This document shows, piece by piece, positions 1 through 4,892 of a stretch of DNA of 8,333 bases. How positions within the stretch are numbered: the first letter of the stretch is position 1; every line of letters starts with the position of its first letter. Under the pieces are notes generated by a model. It was not told the origin of the DNA. It searched no databases and was given only the letters and a program-made list of their open reading frames with translations. The position numbers were made by a program, and so were the translations under genes. Source of the stretch: Candidatus Sordicultor fermentans (GTDB lineage Bacteria > Atribacterota > Atribacteria > Atribacterales > Caldatribacteriaceae); assembly GCA_002385475.1 (NCBI GenBank), contig DGDO01000051.1, forward strand, positions 3,767 through 12,099, written 5' to 3'.

Positions 1-87
1 TTTTTTCACAGTTATCGCTCGCTGGCATAATTTCTTCATACTCTGCTTTAAAGTCTTCTCCGGGAGCACTAATTGCTTTTTAGTCAT
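1..87 (-). CDS. Possible N-terminal fragment of an unidentified leftward gene
   Basis: Reading leftward from an ATG at 87-85, the frame stays open for 29 codons to the window edge. The peptide is basic and begins MTKKQLVLPEKTLKQ. I do not recognise it. No Shine-Dalgarno sequence lies just upstream (the bases before the ATG read TGATTTAAGT), which weakens the call. A basic N-terminus next to a long inverted repeat (100-111 / 245-256) could suggest a transposase, but nothing in these 29 residues proves that. The plus strand is also open here in two frames, so this could be a chance frame. Confidence 0.25.
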   Translation of the reverse strand, partial: MTKKQLVLPEKTLKQSMKKLCQRAITVKK

Positions 88-97
88 ACTTAAATCA

Positions 98-258
98 GTG
101 GCTCTCGAGTGCGCTGTAGGGTGAAGGCAAGTGACGTAAATCATGAGAAGTTACCTTATAGCCGCTTTTGCGAGAGTATTTGTTAATTCTTTTATCAAAA
201 GAAGTCCAGAGAGTACCTTTCTCTCAAAACCACAAAAGCGGTTCCACTCGAGAGCCTC
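98..258 (+). ncRNA. Structured RNA candidate with three-way-junction fold
   Basis: A perfect 12-bp inverted repeat, GGCTCTCGAGTG (100-111) with CACTCGAGAGCC (245-256), encloses about 130 bases that fold further. Stem two pairs 113-122 with 153-162 over 10 bp. It includes two G-U pairs (116:159 and 119:156) that form only in a plus-strand transcript. Stem three pairs 163-170 with 233-240 perfectly (CGCTTTTG / CAAAAGCG). Inside it are small hairpins at 187-203 (TTCTTTT, loop ATC, AAAAGAA) and 209-225 (GAGAG / CTCTC). No tRNA, tmRNA, RNase P, SRP, T-box or B12-riboswitch hallmark is visible. A 6S-like RNA, an unknown riboswitch/leader or the end of a mobile element are all possible. A promoter for the next gene lies downstream of the fold, which argues against a simple riboswitch. 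No convincing promoter was found upstream of it. Confidence 0.4.
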
Positions 259-265
259 GGTTTCC

Positions 266-293
266 TTGACAGATTGTTATTCGATGTTACAAT
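266..293 (+). promoter_or_regulatory. Sigma-70-type promoter for the transporter/methyltransferase pair
   Basis: A perfect -35 TTGACA (266-271), a 16-bp spacer and a -10 TACAAT (288-293) lie just before the first plus-strand gene. Transcription would start near 300, leaving a leader of about 20 bases before the ATG at 320. Because the promoter lies after the structured element at 98-258, that element need not be part of this mRNA. Confidence 0.6.
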
Positions 294-319
294 TTTTTAG
301 TGGAGCGATTATTGAATAG

Positions 320-853
320 ATGAAGTCTCAGGAAATAACCAAAATTTCTCTATTAGTTGCCACAGGAGTCGTTTTACCGTCTCTTTTCCATGTTTCTGGC
401 ATTCCCGGAGCGGTTTTCTTGCCTATGCATTTACCCGCTCTTTTGGGAGGTTTTTTCCTCTCATCAGGGAGTGCCGCTTTTTTACTGGGCTTTATTCTTC
501 CCCTTCTCAATTTTTTTCTCACTGGTATGCCTCCTTTTCCTGGCTTTTTGGTTATGATGGGAGAGTTGGGAGGATATGGAATTTTGGTCTTCTTTTTATA
601 CAGGAAAAAGAGATGGGGTGTTTTCCCTTCTCTTCTTGCCTCTCTTTTGGGGGGGAGATTAATTTCCATTCTGGGTAACTGGATTTTAATTGCCTTAGTT
701 CTGGGTAAAAAATTTTCTTTTCTTCCGGTTTTGAATACCTTGTTTGTGATTTCCCTTCCGGGAGTGGCCATTCAGATGGTTTTAGTTCCTCTTATAGTGA
801 AAGGAGTGGAAAATTTTGTGCAGGGAAGAGAAGCAAGTCCGGGAAGCTTTTAA
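320..853 (+). CDS. ECF-type transporter substrate-binding (S) component, substrate unknown
   Basis: This 177-residue protein is almost entirely membrane-embedded, with about six hydrophobic segments (roughly residues 8-24, 33-48, 50-67, 73-94, 103-130, 138-162). It has the size and layout of energy-coupling-factor S components, which bind a vitamin or metal and dock on a shared EcfT/EcfA module encoded elsewhere. The loop GAVFLPMHLPALLGG (30-44) followed by a conserved-looking LTGMPPFPG (67-75) resembles the ECF_trnsprt family of Gram-positive-type anaerobes. I cannot assign a substrate. An in-frame TAG directly before the ATG at 320 excludes a longer start. The nearest purine-rich stretch (GGAG, 302-305) is 14 bases away, so initiation may be weak. 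The 3' end overlaps the methyltransferase gene by 38 bp, implying co-translation. No ECF ATPase or T subunit is in this window. Confidence 0.8.
   Translation: MKSQEITKISLLVATGVVLPSLFHVSGIPGAVFLPMHLPALLGGFFLSSGSAAFLLGFILPLLNFFLTGMPPFPGFLVMMGELGGYGILVFFLYRKKRWGVFPSLLASLLGGRLISILGNWILIALVLGKKFSFLPVLNTLFVISLPGVAIQMVLVPLIVKGVENFVQGREASPGSF
800..806 (+). promoter_or_regulatory. Ribosome binding site supporting the TTG start at 816
   Basis: AAAGGAG lies inside the end of the transporter gene, nine bases before the TTG at 816. It is the only good Shine-Dalgarno sequence near the start of the methyltransferase frame, and it favours TTG over any later codon. Confidence 0.6.
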
Positions 854-1412
854 CCGTTTGGCCGGGGAGTGGGATGAGCGTGCTTTATCTTCTCCGGACA
901 AAATCCGCTATCTTCTGTCCTTTCTCACTATTCCTCCTTCTTCTACCGTTTTAGATGTAGGTTCAGGGACAGGGATATTAATTCCTTTTTTGCGAGAAAA
1001 AATGGGTTCTTCTGGCTTAATTGTGGAGCTAGATGTAGCTGAAGAAATGTTAGAAGTGGCGAGAAGAAAGTTTGGAGAGGAGGGCATTGAATATCATCAG
1101 GGGAGTGCGGAAAGATATAAAGACAGCCGCAGATATGACCTGGTTATTGTTTATTCTTCTTTCCCTCATTTTTGGGATCGGGATTTAGCTCTCCAGAATT
1201 TAATTTCTCTTCTCATAGAGGGAGGAGAGCTATCCATTGCCCACTCTGAAAGCCGGCAAACCATTAATCAACGGCACCGAGGAGATGGAGCTCCTCCGGC
1301 TTTTACCCTTCCTCCGGGAGAAGAACTGGCTCGGGAATTAAAAAAACGGGGCCTGGAGATAACGAGAGTCATTGATAACCAGGAGCTCTATCTTGTAACA
1401 GGGAGGAAATAG
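816..1412 (+). CDS. Class I SAM-dependent methyltransferase, target unknown
   Basis: A 198-residue protein of the Rossmann-like methyltransferase fold. Motif I, TVLDVGSGTG (44-53), binds S-adenosylmethionine. Asp73 in ELDVAEEML is the acidic residue expected to hold the ribose. YDLVIVYSSFPHF (107-119) is the motif IV region, and the C-terminal half holds IAHSESRQTIN (141-151) and a LPPGEEL segment (165-171). It resembles the broad UbiE/Methyltransf_11 group but has no feature that fixes a substrate. The start is a TTG backed by AAAGGAG at 800-806. The first 38 bp overlap the ECF S component, so the two are probably translationally coupled and may handle the same small molecule. The TAG stop lies within a 12-bp hairpin shared with the convergent gene. 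Confidence 0.85.
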   Translation: MCREEKQVREAFNRLAGEWDERALSSPDKIRYLLSFLTIPPSSTVLDVGSGTGILIPFLREKMGSSGLIVELDVAEEMLEVARRKFGEEGIEYHQGSAERYKDSRRYDLVIVYSSFPHFWDRDLALQNLISLLIEGGELSIAHSESRQTINQRHRGDGAPPAFTLPPGEELARELKKRGLEITRVIDNQELYLVTGRK

Positions 1413-1431
1413 GGGGGAACCCCCTATTTCC
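1405..1431. terminator. Hairpin between convergent genes, covering both stop codons
   Basis: A 12-bp perfect stem (1405-1416 with 1420-1431; GGAAATAGGGGG paired to CCCCCTATTTCC) has a 3-base loop. It contains the TAG stop of the methyltransferase (1410-1412) and the minus-strand TAG stop of the FTR gene (1426-1424). Neither side carries a clear T-run, so it is not a textbook intrinsic terminator. Its place between converging operons suggests bidirectional termination or protection of mRNA 3' ends. Confidence 0.5.
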
Positions 1432-1825
1432 AGAATAATCCGCAATGGCAGCGTCCATCGCGTTCCACGCTGCCCTGTCTTGTTTCCAGGCAAGGACATA
1501 CGTTTTCGGGAATATTATCTATTTTGCACGGACAGTAAAAATCTCCATAGCGTTCATGTTTTTTCAGCAGTCCTTCCACCAGAGGTTCTTTGAGCTCATT
1601 GAATTTATAGTTGCGCAGCTGGGCAAAGTTTTCTATCCTTGCCCTTATTTCTTCCTCTGGAGTTAAGTCGTCAGGTCTTCTGGCTAACCAGCTACTGTTA
1701 TCTTTTTCTAAAACTAAAACTGCACCGCACACAGGACAAACTATTTTTTTCCCTGCTTCTTTTTCTTCTCGCAGAATAAAACTCACCTGACACACCGGAC
1801 AGAATATTTTTTCTACCTGGTTCAT
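1424..1825 (-). CDS. Ferredoxin:thioredoxin reductase catalytic (beta) subunit with N-terminal zinc ribbon
   Basis: This 133-residue protein has two parts. Residues 9-33 hold a CPVC...CPVC zinc-ribbon pair (C9, C12, C30, C33). Residues 55-133 are an FTR catalytic domain with the diagnostic CPC (98-100), CPC (110-112) and CHC (126-128) motifs ending in GLF. In the family, four of these cysteines bind a [4Fe-4S] cluster and the other two form the disulfide that passes ferredoxin electrons to a thioredoxin- or glutaredoxin-like partner. No FTR alpha chain is present, as is usual outside photosynthetic organisms. The ATG at 1825 overlaps the glutaredoxin stop (ATGA, 4 bp), and GGAGG (1840-1836) lies 10 bases upstream. 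The glutaredoxin is its likely partner. The role of the zinc ribbon is unknown: it could be docking or structural. Confidence 0.92.
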   Translation of the reverse strand: MNQVEKIFCPVCQVSFILREEKEAGKKIVCPVCGAVLVLEKDNSSWLARRPDDLTPEEEIRARIENFAQLRNYKFNELKEPLVEGLLKKHERYGDFYCPCKIDNIPENVCPCLETRQGSVERDGRCHCGLFWK

Positions 1826-2070
1826 TCTTTGAGAGCCTCCGAGATGCTCAGTTCGTCATATCCCACTATTACTTTATCTCCTATAACTATTACCGGGAAA
1901 GCTCTTCTTCCCGATATTTCTTGTACTTTAGCCACTGTTTTTTCTTTTTCCTCATCTTCTAAGAGGTCTACATCTACAAAGTCATAGGGGATGTTGTGTT
2001 TTTCGAAGTATTTTTTAGTCATCTGACAAAAAGGGCAGGTGCTCAAGGCATAGAGCATAACTTTTTTCAT
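1822..2070 (-). CDS. Glutaredoxin/NrdH-like thiol redox protein
   Basis: An 82-residue single-domain thioredoxin-fold protein. It has the active-site motif TCPFC (C12 and C15), the cis-proline region RAFPVIVIGD (Pro59) and a glycine-rich C-terminal helix start (VGYDEL), all typical of glutaredoxins. In the family it reduces protein disulfides. Co-translation with an FTR catalytic subunit implies reduction by ferredoxin instead of glutathione. I chose the ATG at 2070 because AAAGGAG (2085-2079) is eight bases before it. A GTG at 2079 would add three residues but lies on top of that ribosome site. This gene is first in a two-gene minus-strand operon divergent from the sugar operon. A TATAAC at 2099-2094 might be its -10, but no good -35 accompanies it. 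Confidence 0.92.
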   Translation of the reverse strand: MKKVMLYALSTCPFCQMTKKYFEKHNIPYDFVDVDLLEDEEKEKTVAKVQEISGRRAFPVIVIGDKVIVGYDELSISEALKE

Positions 2071-2078
2071 ATCTTTCA

Positions 2079-2085
2079 CTCCTTT
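2079..2085 (-). promoter_or_regulatory. Ribosome binding site fixing the glutaredoxin start
   Basis: On the minus strand AAAGGAG (2085-2079) stands eight bases before the ATG at 2070. Its last G is the first base of the alternative GTG codon at 2079, which makes that longer start unlikely. Confidence 0.6.
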
Positions 2086-2156
2086 TTAGGAAAGTTATAA
2101 TTCAAACCGAAAATTAAAGAATTTATTCTTTATCTATTTCCCATTGAACTATTCTA

Positions 2157-2176
2157 TCTCTTTTCAGAAAAAGAGA
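2157..2176. repeat. Inverted repeat overlapping the sugar-operon -35
   Basis: TCTCTTTT (2157-2164) and AAAAGAGA (2169-2176) form a perfect 8-bp inverted repeat around a 4-base centre. It covers the proposed -35 element of the sugar operon and lies between two divergent operons. It is either an operator for a dimeric regulator or a chance palindrome in AT-rich DNA. Confidence 0.4.
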
Positions 2177-2189
2177 AAGATGATACTAT
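2161..2189 (+). promoter_or_regulatory. Extended -10 promoter of the sugar/regulator operon
   Basis: TTTTCA (2161-2166), a 17-bp spacer and TACTAT (2184-2189), preceded by TGA, give a TGnTACTAT extended -10. Transcription would start near 2196, about 17 bases before the ATG at 2213. An AGGGGG ribosome site follows at 2201-2206. The weak -35 fits reliance on the extended -10 or on an activator. Confidence 0.5.
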
Positions 2190-2212
2190 TTTATTAAAAA
2201 AGGGGGATTAAT

Positions 2213-3016
2213 ATGTTTGATATCTGGGCGGTGTCTACCAATACTTACCATGGTTTCTCTCTGGAAGAAGCTCTGACCGGTATCGCAAAAGCTGGCTTTC
2301 CCTATGTAGAATTAGCCTGTGTGGAAGGCTGGACCAATCACTTTAGTGTAATTAATCACCGGGAAGAGGATTTAAAGAAGCTACGTAATGCTTTATCCCG
2401 CCTGGGGCTTCAGGTGGCAAGCATCAGTGCCCATTCAGACCTATCTACCCCCGAGGGAGTTTCTTATTTAGAGAAAGCTTTAGACCTTGCTCGGGTCCTA
2501 GGGGCTCGGGTGGTTAACACTGGAACCATAGAAGAAGAAAACAAAAAGGGGATTTTGATTTCCAATTTGCAAGTTTTAGCTTCCGAGGCAGCAAAAAGAG
2601 GGGTAAAAATTGGCCTGGAGATTCACGGAGATTTTTTGAAAGATGGACGGGCGGCTTGTGAATTGATGGAGGAGTTAAATCATCCAGCAGTGGGGATTAA
2701 TTATGACACAGGGAATGTCATATTTTATGGGGGTGTCCGTCCGGAAGAGGATGTTGAAAATTGTCTTCCCTGGATTGTCCATTTTCATCTCAAAGATAAA
2801 AGGGGAGGGTACAAGGTATGGGATTTTCCTCCTCTGGGAGAAGGAGATATAGATTTTGGTAAAATATTTGCCCTGGCAAGAGAAGAGAATATAGAAGTTC
2901 CCTGGAGTGTAGAGATTGAGTTTGATGGTAAGTTTCAGCATTCCCGGGAGTTTGTGGATCAGGCAGTGAAGAAATCTTTTGATTATCTGCAGAGTTTGAT
3001 AGGGGAGGAGAAATGA
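2213..3016 (+). CDS. Sugar-phosphate isomerase/epimerase-like TIM-barrel protein
   Basis: A 267-residue protein of the xylose-isomerase-like/AP-endonuclease-2 TIM-barrel superfamily. The divalent-metal site expected of these isomerases is visible: Glu136 in GLEIHGD, Asp165 in NYDTGN, a histidine in HFHLKD (190-195) and glutamate in VEIEF (233-237). The PLGEGDIDF signature (207-215) is also present. Family members interconvert ketoses and aldoses or their epimers, or dehydrate inositol derivatives. The exact substrate is not readable here. AGGGGG at 2201-2206 lies six bases before the ATG. It is the first gene of a four-gene operon, and its TGA overlaps the start of the deacetylase. Its neighbours (PIG-L deacetylase, Gfo/Idh dehydrogenase) suggest catabolism of an acetylated amino sugar or cyclitol. 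Confidence 0.88.
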   Translation: MFDIWAVSTNTYHGFSLEEALTGIAKAGFPYVELACVEGWTNHFSVINHREEDLKKLRNALSRLGLQVASISAHSDLSTPEGVSYLEKALDLARVLGARVVNTGTIEEENKKGILISNLQVLASEAAKRGVKIGLEIHGDFLKDGRAACELMEELNHPAVGINYDTGNVIFYGGVRPEEDVENCLPWIVHFHLKDKRGGYKVWDFPPLGEGDIDFGKIFALAREENIEVPWSVEIEFDGKFQHSREFVDQAVKKSFDYLQSLIGEEK

Positions 3017-3018
3017 TG
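3004..3018 (+). promoter_or_regulatory. Overlapping stop / ribosome site / double ATG junction (first copy)
   Basis: GGAGGAGAAATGATG contains the ribosome site, the TGA stop of the isomerase-like gene (3014-3016) and two in-frame ATGs (3013 and 3016). GGAGG is four bases from the first ATG and seven from the second, so I favour the second. The same 15 bases recur at 3873-3887. Confidence 0.6.
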
Positions 3019-3885
3019 GAGAGAGAAGATTTTACTTTTTATGATTTGCGCCGGAGAGAAAAAAGTAAAAGTATCGAGCTTCTGTTTCCCGGCTGGGTAG
3101 AAGGAGAGGAGCGAGTAGCTATTTTTTGCCCTCATGATGATGATGGTATTTTAGGGCCGGGGTATCTTTTGCAGGCCATTCCTCTTTTTGGGGGAGAAGT
3201 GCACGTTGTAATTTTCTGCAATGGTTCGGGAGGCTACAGTGTCATTGAACATAAAAATATCATCACTGCTCTCCGGGCTCGGGAAACCGTTTTAGCTTAT
3301 GCTCATCTGGGAGTTAAAGAGGAAAGGATTCATCGTTTAGATTACGATGATTATAGCGTCTGGCCTTTTTTGGGCTGGAAGTTACCGGGAGGTGAGGAGG
3401 GAACTTTCCGGAAGATTTTACCTCTTCTCCGCCGGCTAAAAATCACCCGGGTTTTAGTGCCTAACGGCTATCGGGAACACTTAGACCATTATGCCACATT
3501 TCTCGTGGGAGCTTTTGACACTCCTCAGGTGGGAGATCCAGTAATGGCTGATTGGGGGATAGCCAAAGGAATAAAATCGGTTCTCCAGTATGCGGTGTGG
3601 AGCGATTTTTCTCCTGAAGATACCTTGCTGGAAAAAGACGCTCTGAATGTCAGAGCCAACCGGGCGCTGTGTGCTCCCCGGGAGGCAGAAGAGAAGATAA
3701 ATCTGGCTATGAGTGAATTTAAAACTCAGGCTCAAATCATAGCCGGGCTTCTGGAGCAGAGAAAAGAAAGGAATATGGAGAAAGGAATGATAGAGGTTTA
3801 CCTCTCTTTTGATCCTCGCCCCCGTTGTGAGTATGATAAATATGTAAGGAGAATCCAGGAAATAGAATCTAAGGAGGAGAAATGA
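3016..3885 (+). CDS. PIG-L/LmbE-family deacetylase-like metalloenzyme
   Basis: A 289-residue protein of the PIG-L (LmbE-like) fold, whose members remove N-acetyl groups from amino sugars or related conjugates using zinc. PHDDDGILGPG (39-49) stands where the usual PHPDDE motif sits. His40 and two of the following aspartates should supply the metal ligand and base, but the normal Pro and final Glu are replaced by Asp and Gly. CNGSGG (68-73) replaces TNGxxG, RARETVLAYAHLGV (87-100) matches the family helix, and HLDH (155-158) gives the second pair of zinc residues. The ATG at 3016 has better ribosome-site spacing than the one at 3013. The gene overlaps its upstream and downstream neighbours by one base with these starts. 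Its place between an isomerase and a dehydrogenase suggests deacetylation of a sugar. The substrate is unknown. Confidence 0.82.
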   Translation: MEREDFTFYDLRRREKSKSIELLFPGWVEGEERVAIFCPHDDDGILGPGYLLQAIPLFGGEVHVVIFCNGSGGYSVIEHKNIITALRARETVLAYAHLGVKEERIHRLDYDDYSVWPFLGWKLPGGEEGTFRKILPLLRRLKITRVLVPNGYREHLDHYATFLVGAFDTPQVGDPVMADWGIAKGIKSVLQYAVWSDFSPEDTLLEKDALNVRANRALCAPREAEEKINLAMSEFKTQAQIIAGLLEQRKERNMEKGMIEVYLSFDPRPRCEYDKYVRRIQEIESKEEK

Positions 3886-3887
3886 TG
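3873..3887 (+). promoter_or_regulatory. Overlapping stop / ribosome site / double ATG junction (second copy)
   Basis: The same 15-base string as at 3004-3018 combines the ribosome site, the deacetylase TGA (3883-3885) and two ATGs (3882 and 3885). The second ATG is at the better distance (seven bases) from GGAGG. Confidence 0.6.
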
Positions 3888-4892
3888 AAAAAAATTGCTC
3901 TTTTAGGAGCAGGTTTTATTGCTGGGGTGCATATGGAAGGGTGGAAAAGGGTAGAAGGAGCAGAAGTCTGTGCTTTTTTTGAGACAAATTTAGAGAAAGC
4001 TTCCGCTTTTCAAGATAAATATCAGATTCCCCACTATAATTCTTTTTCCCGCCTTTTAGAGGAAGAAAAAGTAGACATAGTGGATATCTGCCTGCCCACT
4101 TTTTTGCATCGAGAATATACAGAGATGGCTGCTTCTCACGAGAAGCATGTTTTTTGTGAGAAGCCCATAGCTTTGACTGTGGAAGATGCTGAGGCTATGA
4201 AGAGAATTTGTGAGAGAAGTGGAGTAGGGCTTATGGTAGGGCAAGTTCTTCGTTTTTGGGGAGAATATGTAAAAGCCCGGGAGTTAGTAGAAGAAGGAGC
4301 GGTGGGTAAAGTTTTATCGGTGGATGCCTTTCGTCTTTCTCTTCCTCCCACCTGGTCAGTGGATAGCTGGATACTGAAACCGGAGTTGAGCGGAGGAGCA
4401 GCTGTGGATTTGCATATTCACGATTTAGATTATGTAAACTGGCTGTTAGGAGAACCTCAAGTTGTTTTTGCTCAGGGAGTGCGCTCTCCTCAGAATTCCT
4501 GGGACCACATGGTTACTGTGGTGAACTATGGTGGAGTGATAGCTCACATTGAAGGAGGATGGATGATGAGGGGCGATTTTCCTTTCACCTGCGGCTTCCG
4601 TATCCTGGGTGATGAGGGAGTTTTAGAGTGGTCTTCCCGCGCCGGGGTGAATATTGAAGAAAGAGAGAAAACCAGTCCCCTGGTGCTCTATCGAAACGGG
4701 GAAGCAAAAAAAGAAATGGAAGTGAGGGAAGAAGACCCCTATTATCTGGAGCTGGAGTATTTTCTGGATTGCATAGAGAATAATAAGCCTGTGGAGAGGG
4801 GGACTCCGGAGCAGGCTATTCTGGCTTTGCGATTGGCCTTAGCTGCTCGACAATCAGCAGAAGAGGGAGAGAAGGTGAAGCTTGGAGAGTAA
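3885..4892 (+). CDS. Gfo/Idh/MocA-family NAD(P)-dependent oxidoreductase
   Basis: A 335-residue dehydrogenase with an N-terminal Rossmann fold: ALLGAGFIAG (5-14) binds the dinucleotide. Acidic Glu33 at the end of the second strand (FFETN) fits NAD rather than NADP preference. CEKPIA (91-96) is the family EKP motif. The C-terminal domain carries the DLHIHDLD motif (175-182), in which His179 is the expected catalytic residue. Family members oxidise or epimerise sugars, inositols and amino sugars. With the upstream isomerase-like and deacetylase-like genes it forms a compact three-enzyme cassette, probably cytoplasmic. The start at 3885 is chosen over 3882 for ribosome-site spacing. Its TAA stop shares a base with the ATG of the regulator (TAATG), so the regulator is translated together with the enzymes. 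Confidence 0.9.
   Translation: MKKIALLGAGFIAGVHMEGWKRVEGAEVCAFFETNLEKASAFQDKYQIPHYNSFSRLLEEEKVDIVDICLPTFLHREYTEMAASHEKHVFCEKPIALTVEDAEAMKRICERSGVGLMVGQVLRFWGEYVKARELVEEGAVGKVLSVDAFRLSLPPTWSVDSWILKPELSGGAAVDLHIHDLDYVNWLLGEPQVVFAQGVRSPQNSWDHMVTVVNYGGVIAHIEGGWMMRGDFPFTCGFRILGDEGVLEWSSRAGVNIEEREKTSPLVLYRNGEAKKEMEVREEDPYYLELEYFLDCIENNKPVERGTPEQAILALRLALAARQSAEEGEKVKLGE

Noticed and set aside
62..72. GAGCACTAA as a half of a CIRCE heat-shock operator
   Set aside because: It differs from the CIRCE half-site, has no partner nine bases away and is not near groES.
98..258. Cobalamin, THF or T-box leader for the ECF gene
   Set aside because: No B12-box, no T-box AGGGTGGNACCGCG motif and no THF-like core is visible, and the gene has its own promoter downstream of the fold.
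328..771. 147-codon minus-strand frame opposite the ECF S gene
   Set aside because: It is a shadow of the plus-strand membrane protein, rich in Lys/Arg/Pro with no domain and no ribosome site.
2094..2099. TATAAC on the minus strand as a promoter for the glutaredoxin operon
   Set aside because: No acceptable -35 lies 16-18 bases upstream, so it is too weak to list as a feature.
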